Assembly (NCBI GenBank): GCA_023251875.1
Contig: JAHEXY010000001.1
Span: 767,881 to 831,880 of the forward strand
Direction of reading: 5' to 3'
DNA length: 64,000 nucleotides
DNA from: Bacteroidota bacterium
GTDB taxonomy: Bacteria > Bacteroidota > Bacteroidia > JAHEXY01
Under the pieces are notes generated by a model, which did no database searches, had not been told where the DNA came from, and saw nothing but the letters and a program-made list of their open reading frames with translations. Both the position numbers and the translations under genes were made by a program. Every line of letters begins with the position of its first letter. Within the stretch, counting starts at the first letter, position 1. Positions 9,071 to 19,029 of the stretch are shown one piece after another.

Positions 9071-10255
9071 TCACTGACAATATAGAAGAGTCACTAATTC
9101 TTTTATTTCCTTTTCACTATTAAAGCTATGCAAACAAATGCGAATTCTTTCTTTTCCTTTTGGTACAGTAGGGCCTACTATAGCTCTTGCATCATAGCCT
9201 TTTTGTTGAATACTTAAGGCTAATGATTTTACGTTTTCGTTTCCTTCTATAATAATTGCTTGAATTGGACTAGAACTTGCTACAAAGTTTATAGCCTTTA
9301 TGCCCTCATCCAGTCCTTCTCCCTTGGGATAAGGGACGATTTGATAATTATCTATACATGCTAATAGCAAACTTTTAAAATGCTCAACATTCTTTTCTAA
9401 TTTTTGTTTCTGCTGTTTGTAATAATCTGTTTGTAAAAGTTCATAGGCACATTTTACAGCAATAAGGGAATGCATGGGTAATGCAGTAGTATAAATGAAT
9501 GAGCGAGCAAAATTGATGAGATAATTTCTTAACACTCCATCTCCAATTACAATACCTCCATGGCAACCCAATGCTTTGCCAAAAGTATGTATACGGGCCA
9601 ATACTTTATCTTGCAATCCAAGCTCTACAACTTTCCCTTCTCCTTTTTCGCCATAAACTCCTGTTGCATGGGCTTCGTCAACGAGTAATGCAGCATTGTA
9701 TTTTTCTGCTAATGCAGCCATCTCCTTTAATGGCGCTTCATCCCCATCCATGGAGTAAACAGATTCAACTGCAATAAAAATATTGCCTTGAGCTGTTTTT
9801 AATTTTTCTTCCAAATGACTTACATCATTATGCCTAAATGCATGTGTGTAGGCAATACCCATGCGCATGCCATCATGCACAGAGGCATGAATTAATGCAT
9901 CGTATAAAATGGTATCGCCTTTTTTTGCAATACAGGAAAACAATCCCACATTGGCATCATAGCCCGAATTAAAAATAAGTCCGGCCTCGGCTTTGTGAAA
10001 TTTTGCTATGTAGTTTTCTAAGTCTTCTGCAAAAGCAGAATTTCCACTTATCAAACGAGAACCTGTAGAGCCTATTCCCCCGTTGCCATAATAAGGAGAA
10101 TTAGTTATTGCCTCATCCAATTCTCGGCTTCTTGCAAATCCCAAATAATCATTAGAACAAAAATCAACAAGATTCTTTTTTACAGATAAATTTCTGAGAG
10201 AGCCTTCTGCGATTCTTTTTTGGAGGCCTTGGTTGAGGTTTTTGAGAATAGACAT
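9071..10255 (-). CDS. bioF: 8-amino-7-oxononanoate synthase / alpha-oxoamine synthase family
   Basis: FCSNDYLGFA, GSTGSRLISGN, DEAHATGVYGEKGEG, HTFGKALGCHGG. Confidence 0.88.
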   Translation of the reverse strand: MSILKNLNQGLQKRIAEGSLRNLSVKKNLVDFCSNDYLGFARSRELDEAITNSPYYGNGGIGSTGSRLISGNSAFAEDLENYIAKFHKAEAGLIFNSGYDANVGLFSCIAKKGDTILYDALIHASVHDGMRMGIAYTHAFRHNDVSHLEEKLKTAQGNIFIAVESVYSMDGDEAPLKEMAALAEKYNAALLVDEAHATGVYGEKGEGKVVELGLQDKVLARIHTFGKALGCHGGIVIGDGVLRNYLINFARSFIYTTALPMHSLIAVKCAYELLQTDYYKQQKQKLEKNVEHFKSLLLACIDNYQIVPYPKGEGLDEGIKAINFVASSSPIQAIIIEGNENVKSLALSIQQKGYDARAIVGPTVPKGKERIRICLHSFNSEKEIKELVTLLYCQ

Positions 10256-10290
10256 AGGAATTTTAAGTGTAGTTTTTAGAAATTCCTAAT

Positions 10291-11703
10291 CTACGAATTC
10301 GCATTAATCACTTCAATCACCCTCAGATTTTCTTTTAGGACAGGCATGTATTCAAACATTTGTTCGCAGCGGGTTTTATCCATTTCTAATGCTCTTTCTA
10401 GAAATGAAAGGGCTTCTTTTTCTTTTCCATTGGAAATTAAATAACAAACCATTCTATAAACATAATCTGCATTAGCAGGAAATTTTTGAATGCCCACATC
10501 TAATATTTCAATGGCTTTTTCAATATCGGCTTGGTCAAAAAATAGGTTAGAATAATCGAGCCAAATGTCTTCATTATCGGGTGTTAATTCCAATACTTTT
10601 TTGTAGGCTGCATTGGCATTATCAATATTTCCGGTTTTGTTTTCTATTTCGGCAAGTATGTACCAAAATTCAGAATTGTCTTTACTTAAATGAACAGCTT
10701 TACGAACGTATTGTAAACTATCAGTTAATAGACCCTTGTTTTCATATACAATACCCATTCCTAACCACGCATCAGCAAAATCAGGGTCAAATTTGATTGA
10801 TTTATTGTAATATTCTATTGCTTTATCGTAATTCTCTAGCCTTTCGTAACATTCTCCTAATTGACAAAAAATTAATGAATCGGGCCCATCGTATTTTACG
10901 CTGCTTTTGTAATCAAGTATGGCCTCATCATATTTTTCCATATTCACATAAGCATTGGCTCTGTTGTAATAGGCAGCTCCAAACTTATCGTCAATGGCAA
11001 TGGCATAGCCATAAGCAGAAACAGCATCCTCGTATTTACCATTGTTGTTATATGAAATACCGAGATGATACCAAGCAAATTTATTGTAAGGATTATCGTC
11101 AATAAATTGATTTAAATAAGGAATGTATTCTTCTGCCTTACCTGATATATCATGGCAGATGGCAAGTTCTAATAATGTATCACTATCATCAGGATTTTCT
11201 TCTAATGTTTTTTTGAAGTAGATAATGGCCTGATCGTATTTCTCAATGGCTTTATATGCATAAGCAATATTTAAAAATACGATCTCCCTAGTATCAGAAT
11301 AGATGGCTGCTTTTTTATAATTCTCTATTGCCTTTTCGTATTGGCTTAATTGCTTGTGAACAAAACCTCGGGTTAAATAGATATCAGGATTGGATGGGTC
11401 AATGGCTTCGGCTTTATCCAATAATAAAAAACTAGCTTCTATTTCTTTGGGATGGTTTGAATTTAATGCTAAAATATGCGCTTCTCGTATTAGCATTTCG
11501 GCCGATCCGGGATGTTGTTTTTTTGCTAATTCAATAATTTTGGCTGCTTTTTCAAAACTCCCGGCTTCAACATGGTAATCAATTACACGTTCATAATCAC
11601 TTAAATCAAAGTAATATTGAGCTTTTCCTTCAAGCATGCTGTCAATTTTGGCAGCAACCTCGTTTATTTCTTCATTAAATCCAAAATCCTCATTTTCTTC
11701 CAT
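10291..11703 (-). CDS. Tetratricopeptide repeat protein
   Basis: Many TPR units (YDEAILDYKSSVKYDGPDSLIFCQLGECYERLENYDKAIEYY...). Confidence 0.92.
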   Translation of the reverse strand: MEENEDFGFNEEINEVAAKIDSMLEGKAQYYFDLSDYERVIDYHVEAGSFEKAAKIIELAKKQHPGSAEMLIREAHILALNSNHPKEIEASFLLLDKAEAIDPSNPDIYLTRGFVHKQLSQYEKAIENYKKAAIYSDTREIVFLNIAYAYKAIEKYDQAIIYFKKTLEENPDDSDTLLELAICHDISGKAEEYIPYLNQFIDDNPYNKFAWYHLGISYNNNGKYEDAVSAYGYAIAIDDKFGAAYYNRANAYVNMEKYDEAILDYKSSVKYDGPDSLIFCQLGECYERLENYDKAIEYYNKSIKFDPDFADAWLGMGIVYENKGLLTDSLQYVRKAVHLSKDNSEFWYILAEIENKTGNIDNANAAYKKVLELTPDNEDIWLDYSNLFFDQADIEKAIEILDVGIQKFPANADYVYRMVCYLISNGKEKEALSFLERALEMDKTRCEQMFEYMPVLKENLRVIEVINANS

Positions 11704-11760
11704 CGCTTATTTTAATTGCGGTTTTTATCCTTCAATTCACAAAAATACAAATATTTTTTA

Positions 11761-11797
11761 TGACCTCACTCCATCCCTCTCCTTGAAAAAAGAGAGC
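11761..11797. repeat. Degenerate REP-like element (TGACCTCACTCCATCCCTCTCCTTGAAAAAAGAGAG)
   Basis: Same CCTCACnCC..CCCTCTCC architecture as the copies at 7.8/16.4/20.8 kb. Confidence 0.55.
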
Positions 11798-11925
11798 GAT
11801 GATGCCCAACGTTTTTGCAACTCCAAGAAATGGAATGATGTAATTGGGATAGTCGCCCAAGTCACTCATAAATTATACTGCATCAGGAACTACAAGAATG
11901 TTTCGGATTGCCGAGAAAAAATTAT
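11790..11925 (-). pseudogene. Remnant of a DoxX-like membrane protein gene
   Basis: Minus-strand reading ...NILVVPDAV*FMSDLGDYPNYIIPFLGVAKTLGIIALF: matches the LGYPxY..PFLGVAKxLGxIAL signature of DoxX-like proteins, with an in-frame TAA and truncation at the REP-like element. Confidence 0.55.
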
Positions 11926-12108
11926 GTTTGCGCACGTTAGGTGCATGGCTATTTCATAAATTATTTGTTTTGTTTTCTAGTTTAAAATTATTTGATGAAA
12001 ATAGAAAAGATAATTTGAAGTTTTTAAAATATAGACTGTAGTAATTTTTAAGTTTGAGTTTCAAGAGTTTTATAGAGCTATAGGCTCGATTCATGATATG
12101 AAACGTTC

Positions 12109-12513
12109 TTAGTTATAAAAGAAGAAGAAAAAAAATAAAATAGCTTTTTCTTTATCAACGCCATCAAAGCGTCCTAAAGTAGAACCGGAAGAATCATAAA
12201 CATAATTACCATCAATCCTGCCTAATGTGCTTCCTGAACCATCATAAACGTAATTACCATCAATCCTACCCATAGTACTTCCACTTCCATTGTAAACGTA
12301 ATTTCCATCAACTCTACCAATTGTGCTACCACTACCATCATAAATATAATTACCATCAATTCTGCCAATAGTACTTCCTGAAGCATTGTACACATAATTT
12401 CCATCAATGCGGCCAGCAGTACTACCTGAACTATTATAAAGGTATTGTGCAAATGAGCTTAAAGATGAAAATAAGAATACCATTGCAACAATAAGTTTGT
12501 AGATGTAATTCAT
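12109..12513 (-). CDS. Secreted protein with six 16-aa tandem repeats (5-fold beta-flower-like)
   Basis: Signal peptide MNYIYKLIVAMVFLFSSLSSFAQ then six Y(V/I/L)Y(N/D)xSGSTxGR(I/V/F)DGN units; C-terminal FFFFFFYN. Confidence 0.75.
   Translation of the reverse strand: MNYIYKLIVAMVFLFSSLSSFAQYLYNSSGSTAGRIDGNYVYNASGSTIGRIDGNYIYDGSGSTIGRVDGNYVYNGSGSTMGRIDGNYVYDGSGSTLGRIDGNYVYDSSGSTLGRFDGVDKEKAILFFFFFFYN
12157..12444 (-). repeat. Six tandem 48-bp coding repeats
   Basis: 16-aa period preserved at protein level, near-identical DNA units (CCATCAATCCTGCC...GTACTTCC). Confidence 0.9.
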
Positions 12514-12634
12514 AGTTTTAAAATTTATGGTTGATAAACAAATATAGAAGGGTTTTTTAGAAATAACAAAATACTATTCTCATTCTTTCTCGTTTGGAGA
12601 TAGACAGGATACAACGTTATTATTGTAAATTGAT

Positions 12635-12754
12635 ATTGCCGCACATTTAGATGCAGATTGTGGCCTTTTTGTAAGTAAGCAAGCTATTTGGAAAAAGGTA
12701 GATATTCCTTGTGAATGTTTTAAAAAAAATATTGGCCGAAATTATTACAAGTAA
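12635..12754 (+). pseudogene. Possible transposase-like remnant (no start codon)
   Basis: Open frame IAAHLDADCGLFVSKQAIWKKVDIPCECFKKNIGRNYYK*, loosely like an N-terminal SKQAIxKK segment of IS4-type transposases; weak. Confidence 0.2.
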
Positions 12755-13094
12755 AATGCTACTATTACCAGTTACCCAACCGGAGTATCTATAGGTAGAG
12801 CTTATTTTAGGTAATTCAGTTTACAGATTTTTCAATTGCTATTTTCACAATTGATAGGGGGTATCTCATACATATAAAAATTAAGTTATAAGAATTGATT
12901 TTTTATATGTAAGCATGCAATTAATATGAGGTGAGTTTCATAAAATAGTAGATTAATAATAATTATACCTACATTGCCTTACAAACAATAGATGCTTCTT
13001 GTATTCTAGGTTTTCCTCCCGAGCTTCTAGCCTATAGCGTTATTGTTATTTATAGCCTTTCTAAATTTTAATTATTTTTTAAAAAATATTTTTT

Positions 13095-14174
13095 ATGGCA
13101 AAAACATTAAAGTTTATCAATAAAGATAAACAACAATACATGGCTACTCTGCGAAAAAACGTAAACGATTATTTTAAAGAAAAAGGGATTTCCCCAAAAG
13201 GAGGTTGGAAAATAATTTTAAAATCAATTATAATGATGACTATTTATATAGCACCATTTATAATAATGTTAACGGTAAACATGAGCGCATGGATAATGCT
13301 ACCCATGATTATACTTATGGGAATAGGCATGGCAGGCATAGGCATGTCGGTTATGCATGAGGGTGTACATGGTTCTTCATCAAGCAAAGGTTGGGTGAAT
13401 AAATTATTAGGGGGCAGTATGTACACGCTCGGAAGCAATGTTTTTAATTGGAAAATTCAACATAATATTTTGCATCATTCATTTACCAATATTGATGGTT
13501 ATGATGAAGATATTCAATCACGGGTAATTATTCGTTTATCTAAACATGCCCCACTTTGGAAAATTCATCGTTTTCAGTACATCTATGCTTTTTTCTTATA
13601 CAGCCTACTAACCATAAATAGAATGGTTGGAGATTTCAAATTATTTTGGGCATATAATAAAGCCGGATTTGCAAAACAACATCAAGTAAAACCTGCCATA
13701 GAATACATGTATATGATTGCTGCAAAAGCAATCTATTTATTTATTACAATTGGCTTGCCTTTGCTATTAACAAATTTGGCTTGGTGGCAGGTATTGCTTG
13801 GTTTTTTTATCATGCATTTAGTTGCAGGTGCAATAATGAGTACAGTTTTTCAAATGGCGCATCAAGTAGAGGGGCTTGTTCAGCCATTACCCAATTCAGA
13901 TGGAAATATTGAAAACGAATGGGCTACGCATCAAATGTACACAACCGCTAATTTTTCTAGAAACAATCGTTTTTTAAGCTGGTTTGTTGGCGGACTCAAT
14001 TTTCAAATTGAGCACCATCTTTTCCCAAATATTAATCATATTCATTATAGAAACATTTCTGTAATTGTTGAAAAAACCGCTTATGATTTTGGTTTACCCT
14101 ACATTAAAAATGCAAGTTTTAGGCAGGCTTTTGTTTCTCATGTAAGAACATTAAAGGCATTGGGTAGGAGATAA
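13095..14174 (+). CDS. Fatty acid desaturase (membrane, acyl-CoA/front-end type)
   Basis: Three His boxes: HEGVHGS, HNILHHSFTN, QIEHHLFPNINHIHY. Confidence 0.93.
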   Translation: MAKTLKFINKDKQQYMATLRKNVNDYFKEKGISPKGGWKIILKSIIMMTIYIAPFIIMLTVNMSAWIMLPMIILMGIGMAGIGMSVMHEGVHGSSSSKGWVNKLLGGSMYTLGSNVFNWKIQHNILHHSFTNIDGYDEDIQSRVIIRLSKHAPLWKIHRFQYIYAFFLYSLLTINRMVGDFKLFWAYNKAGFAKQHQVKPAIEYMYMIAAKAIYLFITIGLPLLLTNLAWWQVLLGFFIMHLVAGAIMSTVFQMAHQVEGLVQPLPNSDGNIENEWATHQMYTTANFSRNNRFLSWFVGGLNFQIEHHLFPNINHIHYRNISVIVEKTAYDFGLPYIKNASFRQAFVSHVRTLKALGRR

Positions 14175-14180
14175 ATTATT

Positions 14181-14229
14181 GACATTCAAATTTGTCAAGA
14201 CAATAGTCGTCTTGACAAATTTGAATGTC
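14181..14229. repeat. Perfect 21-bp inverted repeat with 7-nt loop between convergent genes
   Basis: GACATTCAAATTTGTCAAGAC-AATAGTC-GTCTTGACAAATTTGAATGTC. Confidence 0.95.
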
Positions 14230-14247
14230 ACTTATGTAGGTTCTTTT

Positions 14248-15567
14248 CTATAAACTTTCCACTAATTTTTTTTCTGCCATTAACTCTTCAATTTCCTCAG
14301 GCTCTAATGGAATATTCTTCATCAAATCAATATTGCCTTTTTCTGTAATTAAAATATTATTTTCTAGTCGAATTCCTAAACCTTCTTCTCTTATATAAAT
14401 ACCCGGCTCGCAAGTAAATACCATACCTGCTTCAAATGGGCGTTGAAAATTGCCAACGTCATGTACATCAAGACCTAGGAAGTGAGAGGCATTATGCATA
14501 AAATATCTTTTATATAATGGGGCTTCATGGTTTTGTTTTTTTACTTCATCAGCTTTTAATAAGCCTAGTTTTATTAGTTCTTCTTGCATTAATAATCCAA
14601 CTTCTTTTTCATATTCAGTAGCAGTATTACCAACAATCAATTTACTTGTAGCAAATTTCATTACTCGTAATACTGCATTGTAAACTTCTTTTTGTCGTTT
14701 ACTAAATTTTCCGTTTACTGGTAATGCACGCGTAAGATCAGAAGCATAATTAGCATATTCCGCAGCTACATCTAACAATAATATATCTCCCTCTTTACAA
14801 ACTTTGTTATTATTAATGTAATGCAAAATGCAAGAATCTGCACCGGATGCAATAATTGGTCCGTATGCAAAACCTCTAGAGCGATTTTTTAAAAATTCAT
14901 GGCTAAACTCAGCTTCAATTTCATATTCAGTAACACCCGGTTTTACAAATTTTAAAATTCTTCTAAACCCTTTTTCTGTAATATTACAAGCATGTTTAAT
15001 TAGTTCTACTTCTTTATTTGTTTTAATTGCTCTTAAGTGTTGCATTAAAATGGCTGAACGTTCATAATGATGCAAAGGATATTTTTCTCTACACCATTTA
15101 ATAAAACGGGCATCTCTAGTTTCTACCTCTACTATAGCACGGCCATGTTCATTAGTATTTAAATAAACATGATCACAACGCCCCATAAGCAAATTAAAAA
15201 TACTCTCAAATTGGTCGAGCCAGAATATTGTTTTGATTCCGGAAGTTTGTATAGCTTGTTCTTTATTTAATTTAGCTCCATGCCAAACCGCTATTTCTTC
15301 ATTGGTTTCTCTTAAAAATAATACCTCTCTGTATTTTTCGTCTTTGCAATCAGGAAAAAGGAGTAAAATACTTTCTTCTTGATCTACCCCAGATAAATAA
15401 AACAAATCGTTGTTTTGACGAAATGCCATAATGCCATCAGCATTGGTAGGCATTATATCATTTGAATTAAAAACCGCTAATGAATTGGGTTTTAGTTTTG
15501 CAATAAAACGTTTGCGCGTTTCAATAAAAAGAGCGGAATCAATTGGTAGATAGCGAGTGTTTGCCAT
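14248..15567 (-). CDS. pepP: Xaa-Pro aminopeptidase (M24B)
   Basis: LLLDVAAEYANYASDLTRALPVNGKFSKRQKEVYNAVL, HNASHFLGLDVHDVG, FTCEPGIYI, GIRLENNILIT. Confidence 0.92.
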   Translation of the reverse strand: MANTRYLPIDSALFIETRKRFIAKLKPNSLAVFNSNDIMPTNADGIMAFRQNNDLFYLSGVDQEESILLLFPDCKDEKYREVLFLRETNEEIAVWHGAKLNKEQAIQTSGIKTIFWLDQFESIFNLLMGRCDHVYLNTNEHGRAIVEVETRDARFIKWCREKYPLHHYERSAILMQHLRAIKTNKEVELIKHACNITEKGFRRILKFVKPGVTEYEIEAEFSHEFLKNRSRGFAYGPIIASGADSCILHYINNNKVCKEGDILLLDVAAEYANYASDLTRALPVNGKFSKRQKEVYNAVLRVMKFATSKLIVGNTATEYEKEVGLLMQEELIKLGLLKADEVKKQNHEAPLYKRYFMHNASHFLGLDVHDVGNFQRPFEAGMVFTCEPGIYIREEGLGIRLENNILITEKGNIDLMKNIPLEPEEIEELMAEKKLVESL

Positions 15568-15683
15568 AAATATAATTTTATTTGAGAAGTATGATTTTAA
15601 TACTTGATATAATAGTTCTAAAAATTTACATTTGTTTTGATTTTTAACAAAGTTAATTTTTTTTAAGATAAATTTTTATAAAG

Positions 15684-16352
15684 ATGGCACAATCTACTTT
15701 CGCTGATTTTTTTACTTCTTCCATTGGCCGCAAATTTATTGTTGGCATTACAGGGCTATTTCTAATTAGTTTTTTGGTGGTGCATTGTGCCATTAATGCA
15801 TGCATTTTTGTAAATGATGGTGGGTTATTGTTTAATGCTGCCGCAGAATTTATGGCTACCAACATTATCATCCGCATTATGGAAGTAGTTCTATTTTTAG
15901 GTCTTATAGCACATATTTTTCAATCTTTAATGTTAGCCAGATTAAATGATAAAGCTCGCCCTGTAAAATATCAAGTAAGTGGAGAAAATCATAATAGTAA
16001 ATGGTATTCGCGCTCCATGCCTATTTTGGGTTTGTTGATATTAATGTTTTTAATTATTCATCTCAATCATTTCTGGGTTGAAACTCGTTTTACAGGTTTG
16101 GATGAGCCTACTCTTTATGATGAAATGAAAGAAACTTTTGAACATTGGTGGTGGGTTGTTGTGTATGATTTATCTATGATTGCATTATCATATCATCTTA
16201 TGCATGGTTTTCAATCAGCATTTCAAACAATGGGATGGAATAATCCTAAATATACACCAATCATTAAAAACGTTGGATTATGTTTTTCAATCATAATACC
16301 ATTAATTTTCGCTTTAATGCCATTGGCAATGTATTTTAATATTATCAAATAA
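15684..16352 (+). CDS. sdhC: Succinate dehydrogenase cytochrome b subunit (type B)
   Basis: SSIGRKFIVGITGLFLISFLVVH, YHLMHGFQSAFQTMGWNNPKYTP; followed by sdhA. Confidence 0.92.
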   Translation: MAQSTFADFFTSSIGRKFIVGITGLFLISFLVVHCAINACIFVNDGGLLFNAAAEFMATNIIIRIMEVVLFLGLIAHIFQSLMLARLNDKARPVKYQVSGENHNSKWYSRSMPILGLLILMFLIIHLNHFWVETRFTGLDEPTLYDEMKETFEHWWWVVVYDLSMIALSYHLMHGFQSAFQTMGWNNPKYTPIIKNVGLCFSIIIPLIFALMPLAMYFNIIK

Positions 16353-16369
16353 TTCTTCAAAAAATATTC

Positions 16370-16410
16370 CAAACCTCCCTCTCCCTTGGGAGAGGGTTAG
16401 GGTGAGGTCA
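16370..16410. repeat. REP-like palindrome (CCTCCCTCTCCCTTGGGAGAGGGTTAGGGTGAGGT) between sdhC and sdhA
   Basis: CCCTCTCCCTTGGGAGAGGG palindrome plus AGGGTGAGGT tail. Confidence 0.85.
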
Positions 16411-16425
16411 TAAAACAATAATATT

Positions 16426-18336
16426 ATGTTAGACGCAAAAATTCCAGAAGGACCACTCGAAACAAAATGGTCAAAGTATAAATCAACAGCTCCTCTTGTT
16501 AATCCGGCTAATAAAAGAAATTTAGAAATTATTATTGTAGGAACCGGCTTGGCAGGTTCTTCGGCTGCAGCTTCTCTTGGAGAAATGGGATACAAAGTAA
16601 AGGTGTTTTGTTTTCAAGATTCTGCTCGTAGGGCACACAGTATTGCAGCCCAAGGGGGAATTAATGCTGCAAAAAATTATCAAAACGATGGTGATAGCAC
16701 TTACCGTTTATTTTATGATACCATTAAAGGTGGCGATTATAGAGCAAGAGAAGGCAACGTATATCGCCTAGCAGAAGTAAGTGCTAATATTATTGATCAA
16801 TGCGTAGCACAAGGTGTACCTTTTGCGCGTGAATATGGAGGTGTATTATCGAACCGTTCATTTGGTGGTACGCAAGTACAGCGTACATTTTATGCAGCCG
16901 GTCAAACCGGCCAGCAATTGCTTTTAGGTGCTTATAGCGCATTACAACGACAAGTAAATGCAGGTACGGTAAAATCTTATACCCGTCACGAAATGTTGGA
17001 TGTGGTGATGATTGACGGAAAAGCTAGAGGCATTATTGCTCGTGATTTGGTTACAGGAAAATTAGAACGTCATTTCGGACACGCAGTTTTACTTTGTACA
17101 GGTGGTTATGGAAACGTGTTTTTTCTTTCTACCAATGCAATGGGAAGTAACGTTACTGCAGCTTGGAAAGCCCATAAAAAAGGAGCCTTTTTTGGAAACC
17201 CTTGTTATACACAAATTCATCCTACATGTATTCCAGTTTCGGGTGATCATCAATCGAAATTGACTTTGATGAGTGAATCATTAAGAAATGATGGACGTAT
17301 TTGGGTTCCTAAGAAAAAAGGTGATGATCGTAAACCAAGCGATATTCCTGAAGAAGAAAGAGATTATTATTTGGAGAGAAGGTATCCTGCTTTCGGAAAT
17401 TTAGTTCCAAGAGATGTGGCTTCGCGTGCTGCTAAAGAAAGATGTGATGAAGGCTATGGAGTAGGCGCTTCTAAAATGGCTGTATATCTCGATTTTTCTT
17501 CTTCTATTCAACGCTTAGGCGAACACATGATTAAAGAGCGTTATGGAAATCTTTTTGAGATGTATGAAAAAATTACGGGAGAAAATCCATATAAAACACC
17601 CATGCGTATTTATCCGGCTGTGCATTATACAATGGGTGGACTTTGGGTTGATTATAATTTAATGACTACCATTCCGGGTTTATATGCAATGGGAGAAGCT
17701 AATTTTTCTGATCATGGAGCCAATCGCTTGGGTGCATCTGCACTCATGCAAGGCTTGGCCGATGGTTATTTTGTTATTCCATATACAATTGGGGCGTATC
17801 TTTCAAATGAAATTCGTACCAAAGCCATTTCTACCGATCATGAAGCATTTGCTGAGGCTGAAAAAGCAGTGCATGATAGAATTGATAAATTAATGGGTAT
17901 TAAAGGCACAAAATCTGTTGACCACTTTCATAAAAAATTAGGAAAAATAATGTGGGATAAATGTGGGATGGGGCGTAATGAAAAAGGATTAATAGAAGCT
18001 ATAAAAGAAATAAAAGCATTGCGTGAAGAATTTTGGAAAGATCTTCGTGTGCCCGGTTCTGCTTATGAATTTAATACAGAATTAGAAAAAGCAGGCCGTG
18101 TTGCAGATTTTATTGAGCTAGGAGAATTAATGTGTTTAGATGCATTGCAACGCAAAGAATCATGCGGAGGTCACTTTCGTGAAGAATCACAAACAGAAGA
18201 AGGCGAAGCAAAACGCGATGACGATAATTTTAAATATGTAGCTGCATGGGAGTTTAAAGCTGTTGGCGAATTTGAACTACATAAAGAAGAATTAAAATTT
18301 GAAGCGATTAAGATTGCGGCAAGATCTTATAAATAA
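16426..18336 (+). CDS. sdhA: Succinate dehydrogenase/fumarate reductase flavoprotein subunit
   Basis: [86 protein letters not shown]. Confidence 0.97.
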   Translation: MLDAKIPEGPLETKWSKYKSTAPLVNPANKRNLEIIIVGTGLAGSSAAASLGEMGYKVKVFCFQDSARRAHSIAAQGGINAAKNYQNDGDSTYRLFYDTIKGGDYRAREGNVYRLAEVSANIIDQCVAQGVPFAREYGGVLSNRSFGGTQVQRTFYAAGQTGQQLLLGAYSALQRQVNAGTVKSYTRHEMLDVVMIDGKARGIIARDLVTGKLERHFGHAVLLCTGGYGNVFFLSTNAMGSNVTAAWKAHKKGAFFGNPCYTQIHPTCIPVSGDHQSKLTLMSESLRNDGRIWVPKKKGDDRKPSDIPEEERDYYLERRYPAFGNLVPRDVASRAAKERCDEGYGVGASKMAVYLDFSSSIQRLGEHMIKERYGNLFEMYEKITGENPYKTPMRIYPAVHYTMGGLWVDYNLMTTIPGLYAMGEANFSDHGANRLGASALMQGLADGYFVIPYTIGAYLSNEIRTKAISTDHEAFAEAEKAVHDRIDKLMGIKGTKSVDHFHKKLGKIMWDKCGMGRNEKGLIEAIKEIKALREEFWKDLRVPGSAYEFNTELEKAGRVADFIELGELMCLDALQRKESCGGHFREESQTEEGEAKRDDDNFKYVAAWEFKAVGEFELHKEELKFEAIKIAARSYK

Positions 18337-18392
18337 TTAGCTGGCTAGCAGATGAAACCAATTCATTAATTGAAAAATGTAAATTAAAATAT

Positions 18393-18605
18393 ATGTTGTC
18401 TAACAATGCTCCTTTAACCAATGTTCAGCTTGAACTTTTAAAGCTGTATTCAACTAATTTGTCAGAAAATGATTTGAAAGAATTGAAAGATCAATTAGCC
18501 CAGTTCTATGCGAAAAAATCCATTGATTTAGCCAATAAAGCGTGGAATGAAAAAGGGCTTACAAATGAAGATATGGATAAGTGGTTAAATGAAGATGGGC
18601 AATAG
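18393..18605 (+). CDS. Putative antitoxin partner of downstream PIN protein
   Basis: 70 aa, overlaps start of PIN ORF by 17 nt; small, charged C-terminus. Confidence 0.6.
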   Translation: MLSNNAPLTNVQLELLKLYSTNLSENDLKELKDQLAQFYAKKSIDLANKAWNEKGLTNEDMDKWLNEDGQ

Positions 18606-19017
18606 ATTACGAATAGTAGTTGATACGAACGCATTGTTGGTTGCAATACCTTCATATTCTAAATACCATTGGTTGTACAAAGCAATTATTGATAAAGAAC
18701 TTGATGTATTTATTACCAATGAAATTTTAAATGAGTATGAAGAAAAAATAGAACATCGTTTAGGTGTAGAAACAGCTCAATCTGTTATTCGAATTTTAAT
18801 GGAGTTAGAAAATGTATACGCTACTATTGTCTATTATAAATTTCAACTTATTACTGCCGATCCTGATGATGATAAATTTGCTGATTGTGCTTTTGCAAGT
18901 AATGCACATTTTTTAATTACAAATGATAAACACTTTAATATTCTTGAAAAAAATGTATTTCCTAAAATAAGAGCTATTAAAATTGAAGATTTTAAGAATA
19001 AATTGATGAGTGAATAA
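18589..19017 (+). CDS. PIN-domain toxin-like nuclease
   Basis: VVDTNALLVAIPS (catalytic D), ITNEILNEYEEKI, DPDDDKFADCAFASNAHFLITNDKHF. Confidence 0.88.
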   Translation: MKMGNRLRIVVDTNALLVAIPSYSKYHWLYKAIIDKELDVFITNEILNEYEEKIEHRLGVETAQSVIRILMELENVYATIVYYKFQLITADPDDDKFADCAFASNAHFLITNDKHFNILEKNVFPKIRAIKIEDFKNKLMSE

Positions 19018-19029
19018 TCTAAGTAAAAT

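Noticed and set aside
10797-11105. ORF of 102 aa opposite TPR gene (also 10581, 11390)
   Set aside because: Shadow ORFs generated by repetitive TPR coding sequence.
11804-11942. attC-like (integron 59-be) ends GCCCAAC...GTTAGGT, 139 nt apart
   Set aside because: Only the outer about 15 nt pair; the left end is explained by a DoxX-like coding remnant (GVAKTLGI) on the minus strand and there is no cassette array or integrase in view.
12157-12444. Regular about 48-bp repeats that could look like CRISPR
   Set aside because: Contiguous in-frame 16-aa protein repeats without unique spacers; no cas genes.
12222-12452. 76-aa ORF overlapping the beta-flower-like gene in another frame
   Set aside because: Frame-shifted readout of the same tandem repeats; no signal peptide or motif.
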